Positions 1-6,249 of a stretch of DNA of 64,000 nucleotides are shown here, piece after piece (the stretch's first letter is position 1; every line of letters starts with the position of its first letter). Source of the DNA: Calothrix membranacea FACHB-236 (lineage in GTDB: Bacteria; Cyanobacteriota; Cyanobacteriia; Cyanobacteriales; Nostocaceae). The position numbers and the translations under genes were made by a program. The stretch covers positions 186,001 through 250,000 of the forward strand of contig NZ_JACJPX010000001.1 of the NCBI RefSeq assembly GCF_014696315.1. Direction: 5' to 3'. The notes under the pieces are model-generated. The model was not told the origin of the DNA, ran no database searches, and saw only the letters and a program-made list of their open reading frames with translations.

Positions 1-462
1 ACCCCACTTTTTAGAACCTAGCAAGACCACACCCATACAGCGATCGCGATAGCGCAGTGGTAAAATCACTGTGCCTTGAATGTGGAATTTTCTGGCTATT
101 TCCTGCAATGTTTCCGAGCGATTTTCTCCTTGTAAATCAGCTATACCCAAGGGACGCTGTTCAATTACTACTTGCTCTAATAAATCTCCAGGGCTAAGAG
201 CTAGCTTTTGATATAAAAAATTACCATCTCTAGTAGGTATAATGCCGCCTTTGCCAAACAATATATGATTCAGGCGATCGTAAAGCGCAATCCACACTAC
301 TTCGTAGGCAAAATGCTCTTTAATATAAGAAAGAGTAATTTCAATCAGATTTTCAAGATTATTTTCTTCCCGGAGTTGTTGTAGGACTCGCCCCAAGGAA
401 AAAATCTGTTTTTCAGCAGCTGTAGGTTTTTCTGGCGGCCCCATCTGATTATTAGTCAACAT
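1..462 (-). CDS. GAF-domain protein, 3' part cut by window edge
   Basis: An open frame of 154 codons runs from an ATG at 462 to the window edge without a stop, so the C-terminus is missing. The protein begins MLTNNQMGPPEKP and reads as one GAF domain from about residue 25. Landmarks are a helix rich in QQLREENNLENLIE, the strand YEVVWIALYDR, the segment LGIADLQGENRS, and VILPLRYRDRCMGVVLLGS, the usual final GAF strand. GAF domains bind small ligands or bilins; no ligand can be named here. The gene is divergent from pyrD with about 145 bp between starts. No clear Shine-Dalgarno sequence precedes the ATG, and no other ATG lies in frame before the upstream stop. It may be a stand-alone GAF protein or the N-terminus of a kinase. 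Confidence 0.7.
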   Translation of the reverse strand, partial: MLTNNQMGPPEKPTAAEKQIFSLGRVLQQLREENNLENLIEITLSYIKEHFAYEVVWIALYDRLNHILFGKGGIIPTRDGNFLYQKLALSPGDLLEQVVIEQRPLGIADLQGENRSETLQEIARKFHIQGTVILPLRYRDRCMGVVLLGSKKWG

Positions 463-606
463 TGCTTTAATATATAAAATGCCCAGAAAAGCACCCTGAA
501 ACTCAGTTGCGTTTAAAAATAGCAGCTACAAAATAGATAGGAGAATGCGGAAAGTTATTTTCTGTTGAAATCTCAAATCCTATTTTTCCTCGCAACCCTC
601 AATTGA

Positions 607-1749
607 ATGGATATTTATCAACTAGCACTTCGTCCACTCTTGTTTAATCTGCTGAAGACAGATCCGGAGTGGCTACATGAACAGGCTGTTCACACTCTCG
701 ATTGGCTTTCTCAAACCAACGATCGCCAACCTGCTAAATTGGTTAATCATGTTCTAACGCAGTCATTGTGCTTACAAGATCCACGTTTAGAACAAACTCT
801 ATTTGGTCTCCACTTTCCCAACCCTTTAGGTTTAGCAGCAGGGTTTGATAAGAATGGCATAGCTGCCAATATTTGGTCAAGTTTTGGCTTTGGTTTTGCT
901 GAATTGGGAACTGTAACATTTGTTCCCCAACCTGGAAATCCTCGTCCCCGCCTGTTTCGCTTACCCTCAGACAAAGCTGTTCTTAACCGGATGGGCTTTA
1001 ATAATGATGGTGCAGCAGCAATGGCAGCAAGGCTAAAACAAGGGCAACAAGAACTCAACTTGCATATCCCCATAGGTATTAATTTAGGCAAGTCCAAGGT
1101 AACACCCTTAGAAGCATCTGCCAACGATTACCTGAATAGTTTTCGTTTACTCAAAGACTTAGGAGACTATTTTGTAGTCAACGTATCTTCTCCAAATACC
1201 CCTGGTTTGCGATCGCTCCAAGATGCAACCATGCTCAGTGCAATCCTAGATTTATTACAACAAGAGAATAAAACACAAAAACCGCTATTTGTCAAGATAG
1301 CGCCTGATTTAGAATGGGAAGCGATCGCCGATATTGTTGCTTTAGCCAAGACCTACCAGTTGGCGGGGTTAATTGCCACTAACACCACTATCCGCCGAGA
1401 TATCCTGAAAACTCAAATCATTGAAAAAACTGGCAACCCTGTAACTGAAGAAGCTGGTGGAATTAGTGGCGCACCATTATGCGATCGCTCCACTGAAGTT
1501 ATTCGCTTTATTTGGCAGCACACCCAAGGAAAATTGCCCATTATTGGCGTTGGTGGCATCTTTACCCCTGAAGATGCTTGGGAAAAAATTACTGCTGGCG
1601 CAAGTCTGATTCAAGTTTATACAGGCTGGATTTATGAAGGGCCATTAATGGTACGCCGCATTCTTAAAGGATTACTTTCCAAGTTAGAACAAAGCGGATT
1701 AACTTCCATCAATGCAGCTATCGGTTTAGAAGCAAAAGTGAAAAATTAA
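607..1749 (+). CDS. pyrD: Dihydroorotate dehydrogenase (quinone), class 2
   Basis: Oxidises dihydroorotate to orotate in pyrimidine synthesis, passing electrons through FMN to membrane quinone. The 380-residue length fits class 2 enzymes. The N-terminal helix [23 protein letters not shown] is the membrane-associated extension that class 1 enzymes lack. Family motifs are [39 protein letters not shown], the catalytic segment [11 protein letters not shown] (Ser base, as in class 2), KIAPDL, NTTI and the FMN phosphate loop PIIGVGGIF. The ATG at 607 gives the expected N-terminus. It appears monocistronic, and a strong hairpin follows. Confidence 0.96.
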   Translation: MDIYQLALRPLLFNLLKTDPEWLHEQAVHTLDWLSQTNDRQPAKLVNHVLTQSLCLQDPRLEQTLFGLHFPNPLGLAAGFDKNGIAANIWSSFGFGFAELGTVTFVPQPGNPRPRLFRLPSDKAVLNRMGFNNDGAAAMAARLKQGQQELNLHIPIGINLGKSKVTPLEASANDYLNSFRLLKDLGDYFVVNVSSPNTPGLRSLQDATMLSAILDLLQQENKTQKPLFVKIAPDLEWEAIADIVALAKTYQLAGLIATNTTIRRDILKTQIIEKTGNPVTEEAGGISGAPLCDRSTEVIRFIWQHTQGKLPIIGVGGIFTPEDAWEKITAGASLIQVYTGWIYEGPLMVRRILKGLLSKLEQSGLTSINAAIGLEAKVKN

Positions 1750-1776
1750 CAACAGTTATTCTCGAATCAGTTCTCA

Positions 1777-1812
1777 AAGTTTGAGTTGGGATTAAGACCT
1801 CAACTCAAACTT
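1777..1812 (+). terminator. Hairpin downstream of pyrD, possible terminator
   Basis: AAGTTTGAGTTG (1777-1788) and CAACTCAAACTT (1801-1812) are perfect 12-bp inverted arms around a 12-nt loop, 28 bp after the pyrD stop. No T-run follows on the plus strand, so this may be a cyanobacterial hairpin terminator without a U tract, or just a dispersed palindrome. Confidence 0.4.
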
Positions 1813-1935
1813 AAGATAGGTAGAAATGAGGGTATTTGACTAACAAATGCAAAAATCCTCAATGTTCACTGTTGACTGATTGTTGATAATTTTGCCTAGT
1901 TTTTGCCTAGACAAAATAAGAGTAAGTTTTTAGCT

Positions 1936-2676
1936 TTAAGCCTTATCTTCTAAGGGGAAAAACTCTTTGGTTTTTCGAGAAAATGACCAAGCAATACCAT
2001 CAGGATCGCGGCTGCGGCTCCATTCGGGAAAATCAGGATCGTTTCTCCGTTTATATACCGTACTGGAATAAACATTGAGACGTTTGGCTAATTCTGATTG
2101 AATCAGTGAACCAAACACCAATTGTTTTTCCAATGGTATTTTTGGCTCTTCATGGGTTACTGGTGGCAATAATTCATCCTCTGTTTCTTCCTCCTGCTGC
2201 TCCTGTGCTGGTGGTGGTTCCAGTAGCATTTGAGCAGTTTGGACAACTGGTTGTGGAGGAAGTTCCTTTACAGGCGGTTCACTACTTTCGAGTATGCTTC
2301 CCAAGATGGTGGCATTAATAAAGTAATAAACCGGACTTTCATCTTCAGAATTCAGAATACTGGCACCAAATTCGTTGGCTTTAGTATCAAGGTAGCGTTT
2401 GGCTTGGGAGCCAGAAAAATTACCCTTGATTGCCAAGTCCATTGGTGTGACTTTACCCTGAGTTTCCAGAATCAGGCGATTGAAAATTGGATTAACTTGC
2501 TGACACCACTTTTGCCATTGAATACGCTGCCAAGTATTGAAAGCAAAAATCACTAGCATAAAAGCCAGCAAAATTTTCCAGGTAGAAACCAGGAAAATAA
2601 TCAGAAACGAAATCGGCAAAAGCAGAACGAGAAAAGCCTTCCCGCTGCCTTCTAATGTGTTTTCACTCATGCTCAT
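1936..2676 (-). CDS. Two-helix membrane protein with DNA-binding-like C-terminus, unknown function
   Basis: The N-terminus has two closely spaced hydrophobic helices (AFLVLLLPISFLIIFLVST and the following ILLAFMLVIFAF). A soluble segment of about 100 residues follows, then a Pro/Glu/Gln-rich linker. The last 65 residues (LEKQLVFGSLIQSELAKRL, NVYSSTVYKRRNDPDFPEWS, DGIAWSF) resemble a winged-helix or phage-type helix-turn-helix. The longest frame starts at a TTG (2685); I prefer ATG 2676, with ATG 2670 also possible. I do not recognise a characterised family. A membrane-anchored regulator or a structural adaptor are both possible. Confidence 0.65.
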   Translation of the reverse strand: MSMSENTLEGSGKAFLVLLLPISFLIIFLVSTWKILLAFMLVIFAFNTWQRIQWQKWCQQVNPIFNRLILETQGKVTPMDLAIKGNFSGSQAKRYLDTKANEFGASILNSEDESPVYYFINATILGSILESSEPPVKELPPQPVVQTAQMLLEPPPAQEQQEEETEDELLPPVTHEEPKIPLEKQLVFGSLIQSELAKRLNVYSSTVYKRRNDPDFPEWSRSRDPDGIAWSFSRKTKEFFPLEDKA

Positions 2677-3136
2677 GGCCGCCAAGTGAATTGTTAAAAA
2701 ACAAATAATTATTATCTTGGCAAAAATTGTGACATTTTTTTGTATCTTTTGGCAAATTTGTTGGAAAAATATAACATCAGTGATTCTTATACACTGTAAA
2801 TCCTAGAAAAAACTAGCAAAATCTTGAGCTTGAATCGTGCTTATTTCAAAGCTTTTGCCAGGAAAAAACTGTTTTTGCCAATGTTTTAGTGTAGGCAAAT
2901 ATCATTACAATGAGTATCAATTGATACTCATTTAAGCGGGTGCGCTTTATTCTATCTCTTGCAGCAAAGCAGTGGGTAGGAGGAGAGAAGCGATCGCTCA
3001 TCATCAAACTTTCTGTTTTTTGTTCCCTTTGGCAAACAACAAATCCTAATTCTCAAAATAAACTCTTGACACTTTGTATTACACATACTACATTAAGAAT
3101 ACAAGGCGATGTTCCAAAAGGAGTAAGCTTTCAACC
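2677..3136. promoter_or_regulatory. Gap upstream of RNA array with 24-bp perfect palindrome
   Basis: No convincing gene lies in this 460-bp gap. AATGAGTATCAA and TTGATACTCATT join without a spacer at 2909-2932, a perfect 24-bp palindrome about 205 bp upstream of the first tRNA-like RNA. Its size and symmetry suit a dimeric regulator, and the TGA...TCA edges recall Fur-family boxes loosely. It could control the array or the divergent membrane protein gene. The regulator is not identifiable from sequence. Confidence 0.35.
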
Positions 3137-3267
3137 GTAGCGGATAGCTCAAATACCAGAGTGCCCACCTTGCCCCCAAGGGCCGACATATCGAGGGTTA
3201 CCGCAAATAACAGAAAACATCCTTGATGCCAATTCTGGAGGTGCAGGTGAAAATCCTGCTCCGCTAC
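3137..3267 (+). ncRNA. tRNA-like Y RNA candidate Y1
   Basis: The ends pair as an 8-bp acceptor stem, GTAGCGGA (3137-3144) with TCCGCTAC (3260-3267). This equals a 7-bp stem plus a G-1:C73 pair. A D-type arm follows (GCTC/GAGT, 3147-3162) but lacks the GG of a normal D loop. The T stem GCAGG/CCTGC (3243-3259) is perfect, with loop TGAAAAT in place of TTCRAAT. Between the D and T arms lies the shared module at about 3167-3203: hairpin GCCC-CCAA-GGGC, CGA, then GAGGGTTACCG. It is followed by a 40-nt variable stretch. No anticodon arm can be drawn. This is the most diverged of six copies. It cannot be a working tRNA; a Ro-binding Y RNA is the best reading. Confidence 0.72.
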
Positions 3268-3307
3268 ACCTAAACCTAATTTTGAATTTTGAATTTTGAA
3301 TTGTTAT

Positions 3308-3429
3308 GTGGCAGGTAGCTCAGTGGTAGAGCGCTAAACATCCTTTTTCACCCCTTGCCTGCAAAGGCCGACGAATGAGGGTTATCGATTGGGTTCGAGA
3401 GGTCGCAGGTTCGATTCCTGCCCCACCAC
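3308..3429 (+). ncRNA. tRNA-like Y RNA candidate Y2 (Gly/Pro-like)
   Basis: The 5' half is nearly identical to Y5: GTGGCAGG, T8 A9, D arm GCTC-AGTGGTA-GAGC. The T arm GCAGG-TTCGATT-CCTGC (3405-3421) is canonical. The acceptor 3' strand CCCACCA gives two adjacent mismatches (C:A, A:C) with TGGCAGG. The shared module is at 3351-3387. If 3336-3385 is removed, CT and CGA join into an anticodon stem CTCGA/TCGAG with loop TTGGGT, like tRNA-Pro(UGG) but one base short. It therefore looks like a duplicate with a Gly-type 5' half and a Pro-like anticodon arm that has decayed as a tRNA while keeping the module. The spacer before it (TTTTGAATTTTGAATTGTTA type) recurs before Y4 and Y5. Confidence 0.75.
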
Positions 3430-3489
3430 CCAAAATTAGTACTGAGTTTTAAATTTTTTACTCAGAACTCAGCACTCACAGCCTTTCAT

Positions 3490-3653
3490 GTGGCGGATGG
3501 CGAAATTGGTAAACGCACTTGACACAAAAACCTTAATTTATCACCTTGCCCGAAAGGGCCGAAGAGTTGAGGGTTATCGTAATCTAGCAGCCGCAAGGTT
3601 TTGCAGGTACCCTTCGGGAAGCCGCTTTGCGTCTACAAATCCTGCTCCGCCAC
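3490..3653 (+). ncRNA. tRNA-like Y RNA candidate Y3 (Leu-like, class II)
   Basis: Acceptor GTGGCGGA (3490-3497) pairs perfectly over 8 bp with TCCGCCAC (3646-3653). The D arm GCG-AAATTGGTAAA-CGC (3500-3516) is of tRNA-Leu type. The anticodon stem would be CTTGA/TCTAG (3518-3522, 3583-3587; one T:T mismatch). A class II variable arm AGCC-GCAA-GGTT lies at 3589-3600. The shared module at 3543-3579 contains a GCCC-GAAA-GGGC hairpin (GNRA loop) and GAGGGTTATCG. The T stem GCAGG/CCTGC is intact, but its loop carries a 26-bp insertion (3611-3636) flanked by TAC. Removing it restores a 7-nt loop TACAAAT. The acceptor and module are preserved despite the broken T loop. Confidence 0.75.
3611..3636. 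repeat. Small repeat inserted in the T loop of Y3
   Basis: A 26-bp unit containing CCTTCGGGAAGCCGCTTTGC, a common type of Nostocales small repeat, sits between the halves of the Y3 T loop. TAC stands on both sides (3608-3610 and 3634-3636), consistent with a 3-bp duplication. Excision of one TAC plus the repeat gives a normal 7-nt loop. Confidence 0.65.
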
Positions 3654-3686
3654 ACCTAAACTTAATTTTGAATTTTGAATTGTTAC

Positions 3687-3827
3687 GTGGGTGTGTAGCT
3701 CAACTGGTAGAGCAATGAACGGGTTAATCACCCATAGTCCTTGGTTCACAACCTTGCCTGAAAAGGCCGACGAGTCGAGGGTTATCGTCAATTCATCGGT
3801 TGTAGGTTCAAATCCTACCTCACCCGC
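3687..3827 (+). ncRNA. tRNA-like Y RNA candidate Y4
   Basis: Acceptor GGGTGTG (3689-3695) pairs with CTCACCC (3819-3825) with one T:T mismatch, and two further pairs outside extend it. T8 A9, D arm GCTC-AACTGGTA-GAGC, T arm GTAGG-TTCAAAT-CCTAC and variable loop CGGTT are all canonical. Position 26 is A. The anticodon stem ATGAA (3712 on) pairs perfectly over 5 bp with TTCAT (3791 on). The anticodon loop is replaced by about 73 nt: a GGGT-TAATC-ACCC hairpin, then the shared module (3750-3787) with AACCTT pairing to AGGGTT around a GCCT-GAAA-AGGC hairpin. G follows the acceptor, as in tRNA-Asp, but no anticodon with U33 can be assembled. It is the clearest example of a tRNA body carrying the module in place of its anticodon. 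Confidence 0.78.
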
Positions 3828-3848
3828 CAAAATCTAATTTTGAATTTT

Positions 3849-3969
3849 GCGGAAAGTTGCGTGCGGGGGTTCCCCCCGTTGAGGAGGCAGTGCGTTGGGC
3901 GGGTTCCCCGACTTGTAGCAACTGCCGTCAAACTTTCCTTGGCGTAGCCTCTCCCCTTGGGAGAAGACG
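3849..3969. repeat. Palindromic repeat insertion between Y4 and Y5
   Basis: About 120 bp of GC-rich hairpins interrupt the otherwise regular spacer. GGAAAGTT near 3851 and AAACTTTCC near 3930-3938 form terminal inverted repeats around GGGGGTTCCCCCC-type hairpins. A second motif, CCTCTCCCCTTGGGAGAAGA, follows and recurs in variant form near 30195 and 51994. This is a non-autonomous dispersed repeat with no coding content. Confidence 0.6.
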
Positions 3970-3985
3970 AATTTTGAATTGTTAT

Positions 3986-4110
3986 GTGGCAGGTAGCTCA
4001 GTGGTAGAGCGCCTAAAACATCCTTGTTCACCCCTTGCCTGCAAAGGCCGAAGAATGAGGGTTATCGCCTTCCAAGCGGGATGTCGCAGGTTCGAGTCCT
4101 GCCCTGCCAC
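3986..4110 (+). ncRNA. tRNA-like Y RNA candidate Y5 (interrupted tRNA-Gly(UCC) body)
   Basis: Acceptor TGGCAGG (3987-3993) pairs perfectly with CCTGCCA (4103-4109), with an extra G-1:C73 pair. T8 A9, D arm GCTC-AGTGGTA-GAGC (with G18G19) and T arm GCAGG-TTCGAGT-CCTGC are all canonical. The shared module lies at 4031-4067. Removing 4014-4065 (52 nt) joins CC to CGC and gives a perfect anticodon stem CCCGC/GCGGG, loop CTTCCAA (U33, anticodon UCC at 4071-4073) and variable loop ATGTC: a textbook tRNA-Gly apart from the G-1:C73 end. Unspliced, ACATCC (4018-4023) can pair with GGATGT (4079-4084) and replace the anticodon stem. Either a tRNA gene gained a Ro module or the module is removed. A T-rich tract follows at 4111-4121. 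Confidence 0.8.
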
Positions 4111-4118
4111 CTTTTATT

Positions 4119-4147
4119 TTTGCCCGTAAGGGCCGGGAGTTAAAGCT
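4119..4147 (+). promoter_or_regulatory. rsr leader hairpin resembling the Y-RNA module, with RBS
   Basis: Directly before the rsr ATG lies TTGCCC-GTAA-GGGCCGGGAG: a 4-bp GCCC/GGGC hairpin with a GNRA loop (4122-4133), followed by CGGGAG. The first half matches the module of the six tRNA-like RNAs (TTGCC-GNRA-GGCCG), while the GAGGGTTATCG half is absent. GGGAG (4135-4139), 8 nt before ATG 4148, is the likely ribosome binding site and abuts the stem. Rsr binding here could block translation. That is inference from similarity only. Confidence 0.5.
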
Positions 4148-5752
4148 ATGAATTATAATTTCTTTACTAAAAAGAAAACAAATACGCCACAAACTCAGCC
4201 TATCCCCGGACGGGAAGCAGAGATGGTTAAGGGACGTTCCGGTGGGTATATGTTTGAGGCTGGTATTTGGAAAATGCTGCGCCGTTGTCTGTTGATTGGG
4301 ACAGCAAAAAGCACTTACTATGCTGGCAAACAGGAACTAACAGAAGATTTTGTAAATGTTGTTAAGCAAGCTGTAGCAGAAAATCCTGGGCGGGTTGCAG
4401 AAGAAATTCTCTATGCTAGCGATGGCCGCGCCATCAATAACAGTGCGCCTATCTTGGCTTTAGTGTTGCTATCGATGGGTGAAACACCAGAAGCGAAGAA
4501 AGCATTTGGTGACATCTTTGGGCAAGTTGTCCGTACTGGTAGCCACTTCTATGAATGGCTGAACTACACGAAATCGCTGCGGGGATTTGGTAAGGTGGTG
4601 CGCGAAGCTGGTAAAACTTGGCTATCGCGTGAAGATGTCAAAGGTTTGGCTTATCAACTGTTGAAATATCAACAGCGTCAAGGCTTCTCTCACCGAGATG
4701 CATTGCGGTTGTTCCATGTTAAACCACCTACAGAAACTCACCGCGAATTATTTGAGTGGGTAGTGAAAGGTTGGGAAGATTTGCCAGCAGATATACCCTC
4801 AGAAGCCTTAGCGCAGATTTGGTGGTATGAGTGGTTAAAACGCAACCCCAGCGAAACCCACACTGCGATCGCACAAGGTCGTCTCACCCACGAAATGGCT
4901 GCACCTGTGGGTAAAATGGATAAACAAGCTTGGCAGCTACTTTTCCAAGAAATGCCCATCGGTGCAATGCTGCGTAACCTTGGTTCTTTGACAGAACTAG
5001 GCGTGCTACGAGCTGATGAAAGTGCTAATCTTCAGCGAGTAGAAGCAGTTCTCAATCATCAAGAACATCTGCGTAAAGGTCGTATACATCCGATTGATGT
5101 TTTGAAAGCTCTCAAAACCTATCAATCTGGTGGTAGATTAGGGCGCAGCCAGAAAACTTGGGAACCAGTTCCGCGAATTGTAGACATCTTAGAAAAAGCA
5201 CTGGAATTATCTTTTGAGGTCGTGCAACCCACAGGCAAAGTTTTCATGCACGCTGTGGATGTTTCTGGCTCTATGTCTTGGGGTGTGGTGGATTCAGTGG
5301 GTTTAAGCTGCTGTGAAATCGCGACTACAATGGCGTTGGTAACAGCAAAAGCTGAGAAAAACTACATGATTCGTGGCTTTGCAACCGAATTTAGAGAACT
5401 AGGTATCACCGCTAAAGATACTTTTAGTTCTGCACTTCGCAAAGCTAGCAATCAAAACTTTGGTGGTACAGATGCTTCTGTGGCTTACGACTGGATGATT
5501 AAGAACAAGTTCAAAGCGGATGTAGTTTGCTTTTGGACTGACAATGAGTCATGGGCTGGTCATAAACATCCTAGTCAAGCCTTGGCGCAGTACCGCGAGA
5601 AGGTGAACCCTAACGCTAAGGCAGTGTATGTCACCCTTGCACCTTACAACATTACCTTAGTAGATCCAAAAGATCCTCTTTCGTGGGATTTAGCAGGGTT
5701 CGACCCTGGAACACCTCGCATCATCCAGATGCTAGCTACAGGTGAACTTTAA
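4148..5752 (+). CDS. rsr: Ro60 orthologue Rsr (TROVE + vWA domains)
   Basis: Ring-shaped RNA-binding protein of the Ro60 family. In animals and in Deinococcus it binds Y RNAs on the outer surface and 3' ends of misfolded or decaying RNAs in the central hole, assisting exonucleases. Residues about 25-340 form the TROVE/HEAT domain with family motifs MLRRCLLIGT, STYYAG, KSLRGFGK and HRDALRLFHVKP. Residues about 362-530 are the von Willebrand A domain with MIDAS residues D371-S373-S375 (AVDVSGSMSWG), followed by GGTDAS and WTDNESW. At 534 residues it is full length. The start is fixed by GGGAG 8 nt upstream. Five tRNA-like RNA genes precede it and one follows, all co-oriented, as expected for a Y RNA partner locus. 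No RtcB ligase or archease gene is in the window. Confidence 0.95.
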   Translation: MNYNFFTKKKTNTPQTQPIPGREAEMVKGRSGGYMFEAGIWKMLRRCLLIGTAKSTYYAGKQELTEDFVNVVKQAVAENPGRVAEEILYASDGRAINNSAPILALVLLSMGETPEAKKAFGDIFGQVVRTGSHFYEWLNYTKSLRGFGKVVREAGKTWLSREDVKGLAYQLLKYQQRQGFSHRDALRLFHVKPPTETHRELFEWVVKGWEDLPADIPSEALAQIWWYEWLKRNPSETHTAIAQGRLTHEMAAPVGKMDKQAWQLLFQEMPIGAMLRNLGSLTELGVLRADESANLQRVEAVLNHQEHLRKGRIHPIDVLKALKTYQSGGRLGRSQKTWEPVPRIVDILEKALELSFEVVQPTGKVFMHAVDVSGSMSWGVVDSVGLSCCEIATTMALVTAKAEKNYMIRGFATEFRELGITAKDTFSSALRKASNQNFGGTDASVAYDWMIKNKFKADVVCFWTDNESWAGHKHPSQALAQYREKVNPNAKAVYVTLAPYNITLVDPKDPLSWDLAGFDPGTPRIIQMLATGEL

Positions 5753-5827
5753 AAAGGCTCAAGGATAAAGTATAAAGGGTGAAATCCAAAAATTTTCATC
5801 CTTTATTCTTCAACCTTCATACTTCAT

Positions 5828-5934
5828 GGCGGGTTATCCTGGTTCGCAACTTGCCTTTAAAGGCCGAAGAACTTAGGGTTATCGGTTGTATCTCCACCAT
5901 TCTGGGGATAGCGGGTTCAATTCCCGCACCCGCC
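5828..5934 (+). ncRNA. tRNA-like Y RNA candidate Y6 (downstream of rsr, no D arm)
   Basis: Acceptor GGCGGGT (5828-5834) pairs perfectly with ACCCGCC (5928-5934). T arm GCGGG-TTCAATT-CCCGC (5911-5927) is canonical. The D arm is absent: TATCC (5835-5839) can instead pair with GGATA (5906-5910) next to the T arm. An alternative hairpin, ATCTCC with GGGGAT, competes with it. The shared module is at 5848-5884, with a GCCT-TTAA-AGGC hairpin, CGAAGA and AGGGTTATCG. TTTTT follows directly at 5935-5939 and probably ends transcription. It lies 75 bp after the rsr stop. It is the most compact version, acceptor plus T arm plus module. Confidence 0.75.
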
Positions 5935-5951
5935 TTTTTGATTTTTTATTA

Positions 5952-6080
5952 AGGGACTTCCAGAAATTAAATTATTCAATCAACAAGGGGGAAGATATTG
6001 AGCAAATTTTTTTTCTCCCTCTGCACCCCTGCTTCCTCTGCTACCCTAGCGACAGTATATTTTTTTAGTTGGAAGTCCCT
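5952..6080. repeat. MITE-like repeat with AGGGACTTCCA inverted ends
   Basis: AGGGACTTCCA (5952-5962) and TGGAAGTCCCT (6070-6080) are perfect 11-bp terminal inverted repeats of a 129-bp AT-rich element without coding content. A related left end with similar adjacent sequence occurs at 33803-33813. It looks like a miniature inverted-repeat element or solo transposon ends. The rest of the gap to the response regulator gene holds only the palindrome listed next. Confidence 0.55.
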
Positions 6081-6249
6081 GATTACCTTAAATACAGTGG
6101 TATAAAAGAACGTAGTTCACTACCGTAGGCAGCGCTCTTTTTTTATGCATCCTCGCACAAAGAACTCTATTGTCTTGCCTATGATGGCTAACACATAAAT
6201 ATTTTCGCAAGTTAAAGAAGCGTAATGTTGTGGTAGCTTGTTGATAGAT

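Noticed and set aside
747-1349. Minus-strand frames inside pyrD
   Set aside because: They are shadows of the pyrD coding frame with no independent support.
3137-4110. Ordinary tRNA gene cluster
   Set aside because: No element has a continuous anticodon arm: each is interrupted by the shared module, and several have mismatched acceptors or damaged D or T loops. Only Y5 (and partly Y2) becomes tRNA-like after removing the insert.
3137-4110. Group I introns in tRNA genes, as in cyanobacterial tRNA-Leu(UAA)
   Set aside because: The inserts are only about 50-75 nt and lack P3-P8 core elements. Group I introns in these tRNAs are about 250 nt or more.
3488-4129. Open frames of 65-90 codons on both strands in the tRNA-like array
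   Set aside because: They run through the acceptor, D and T arms and the hairpins of the RNA elements, have no family resemblance and no ribosome sites. The RNA reading explains the sequence better.
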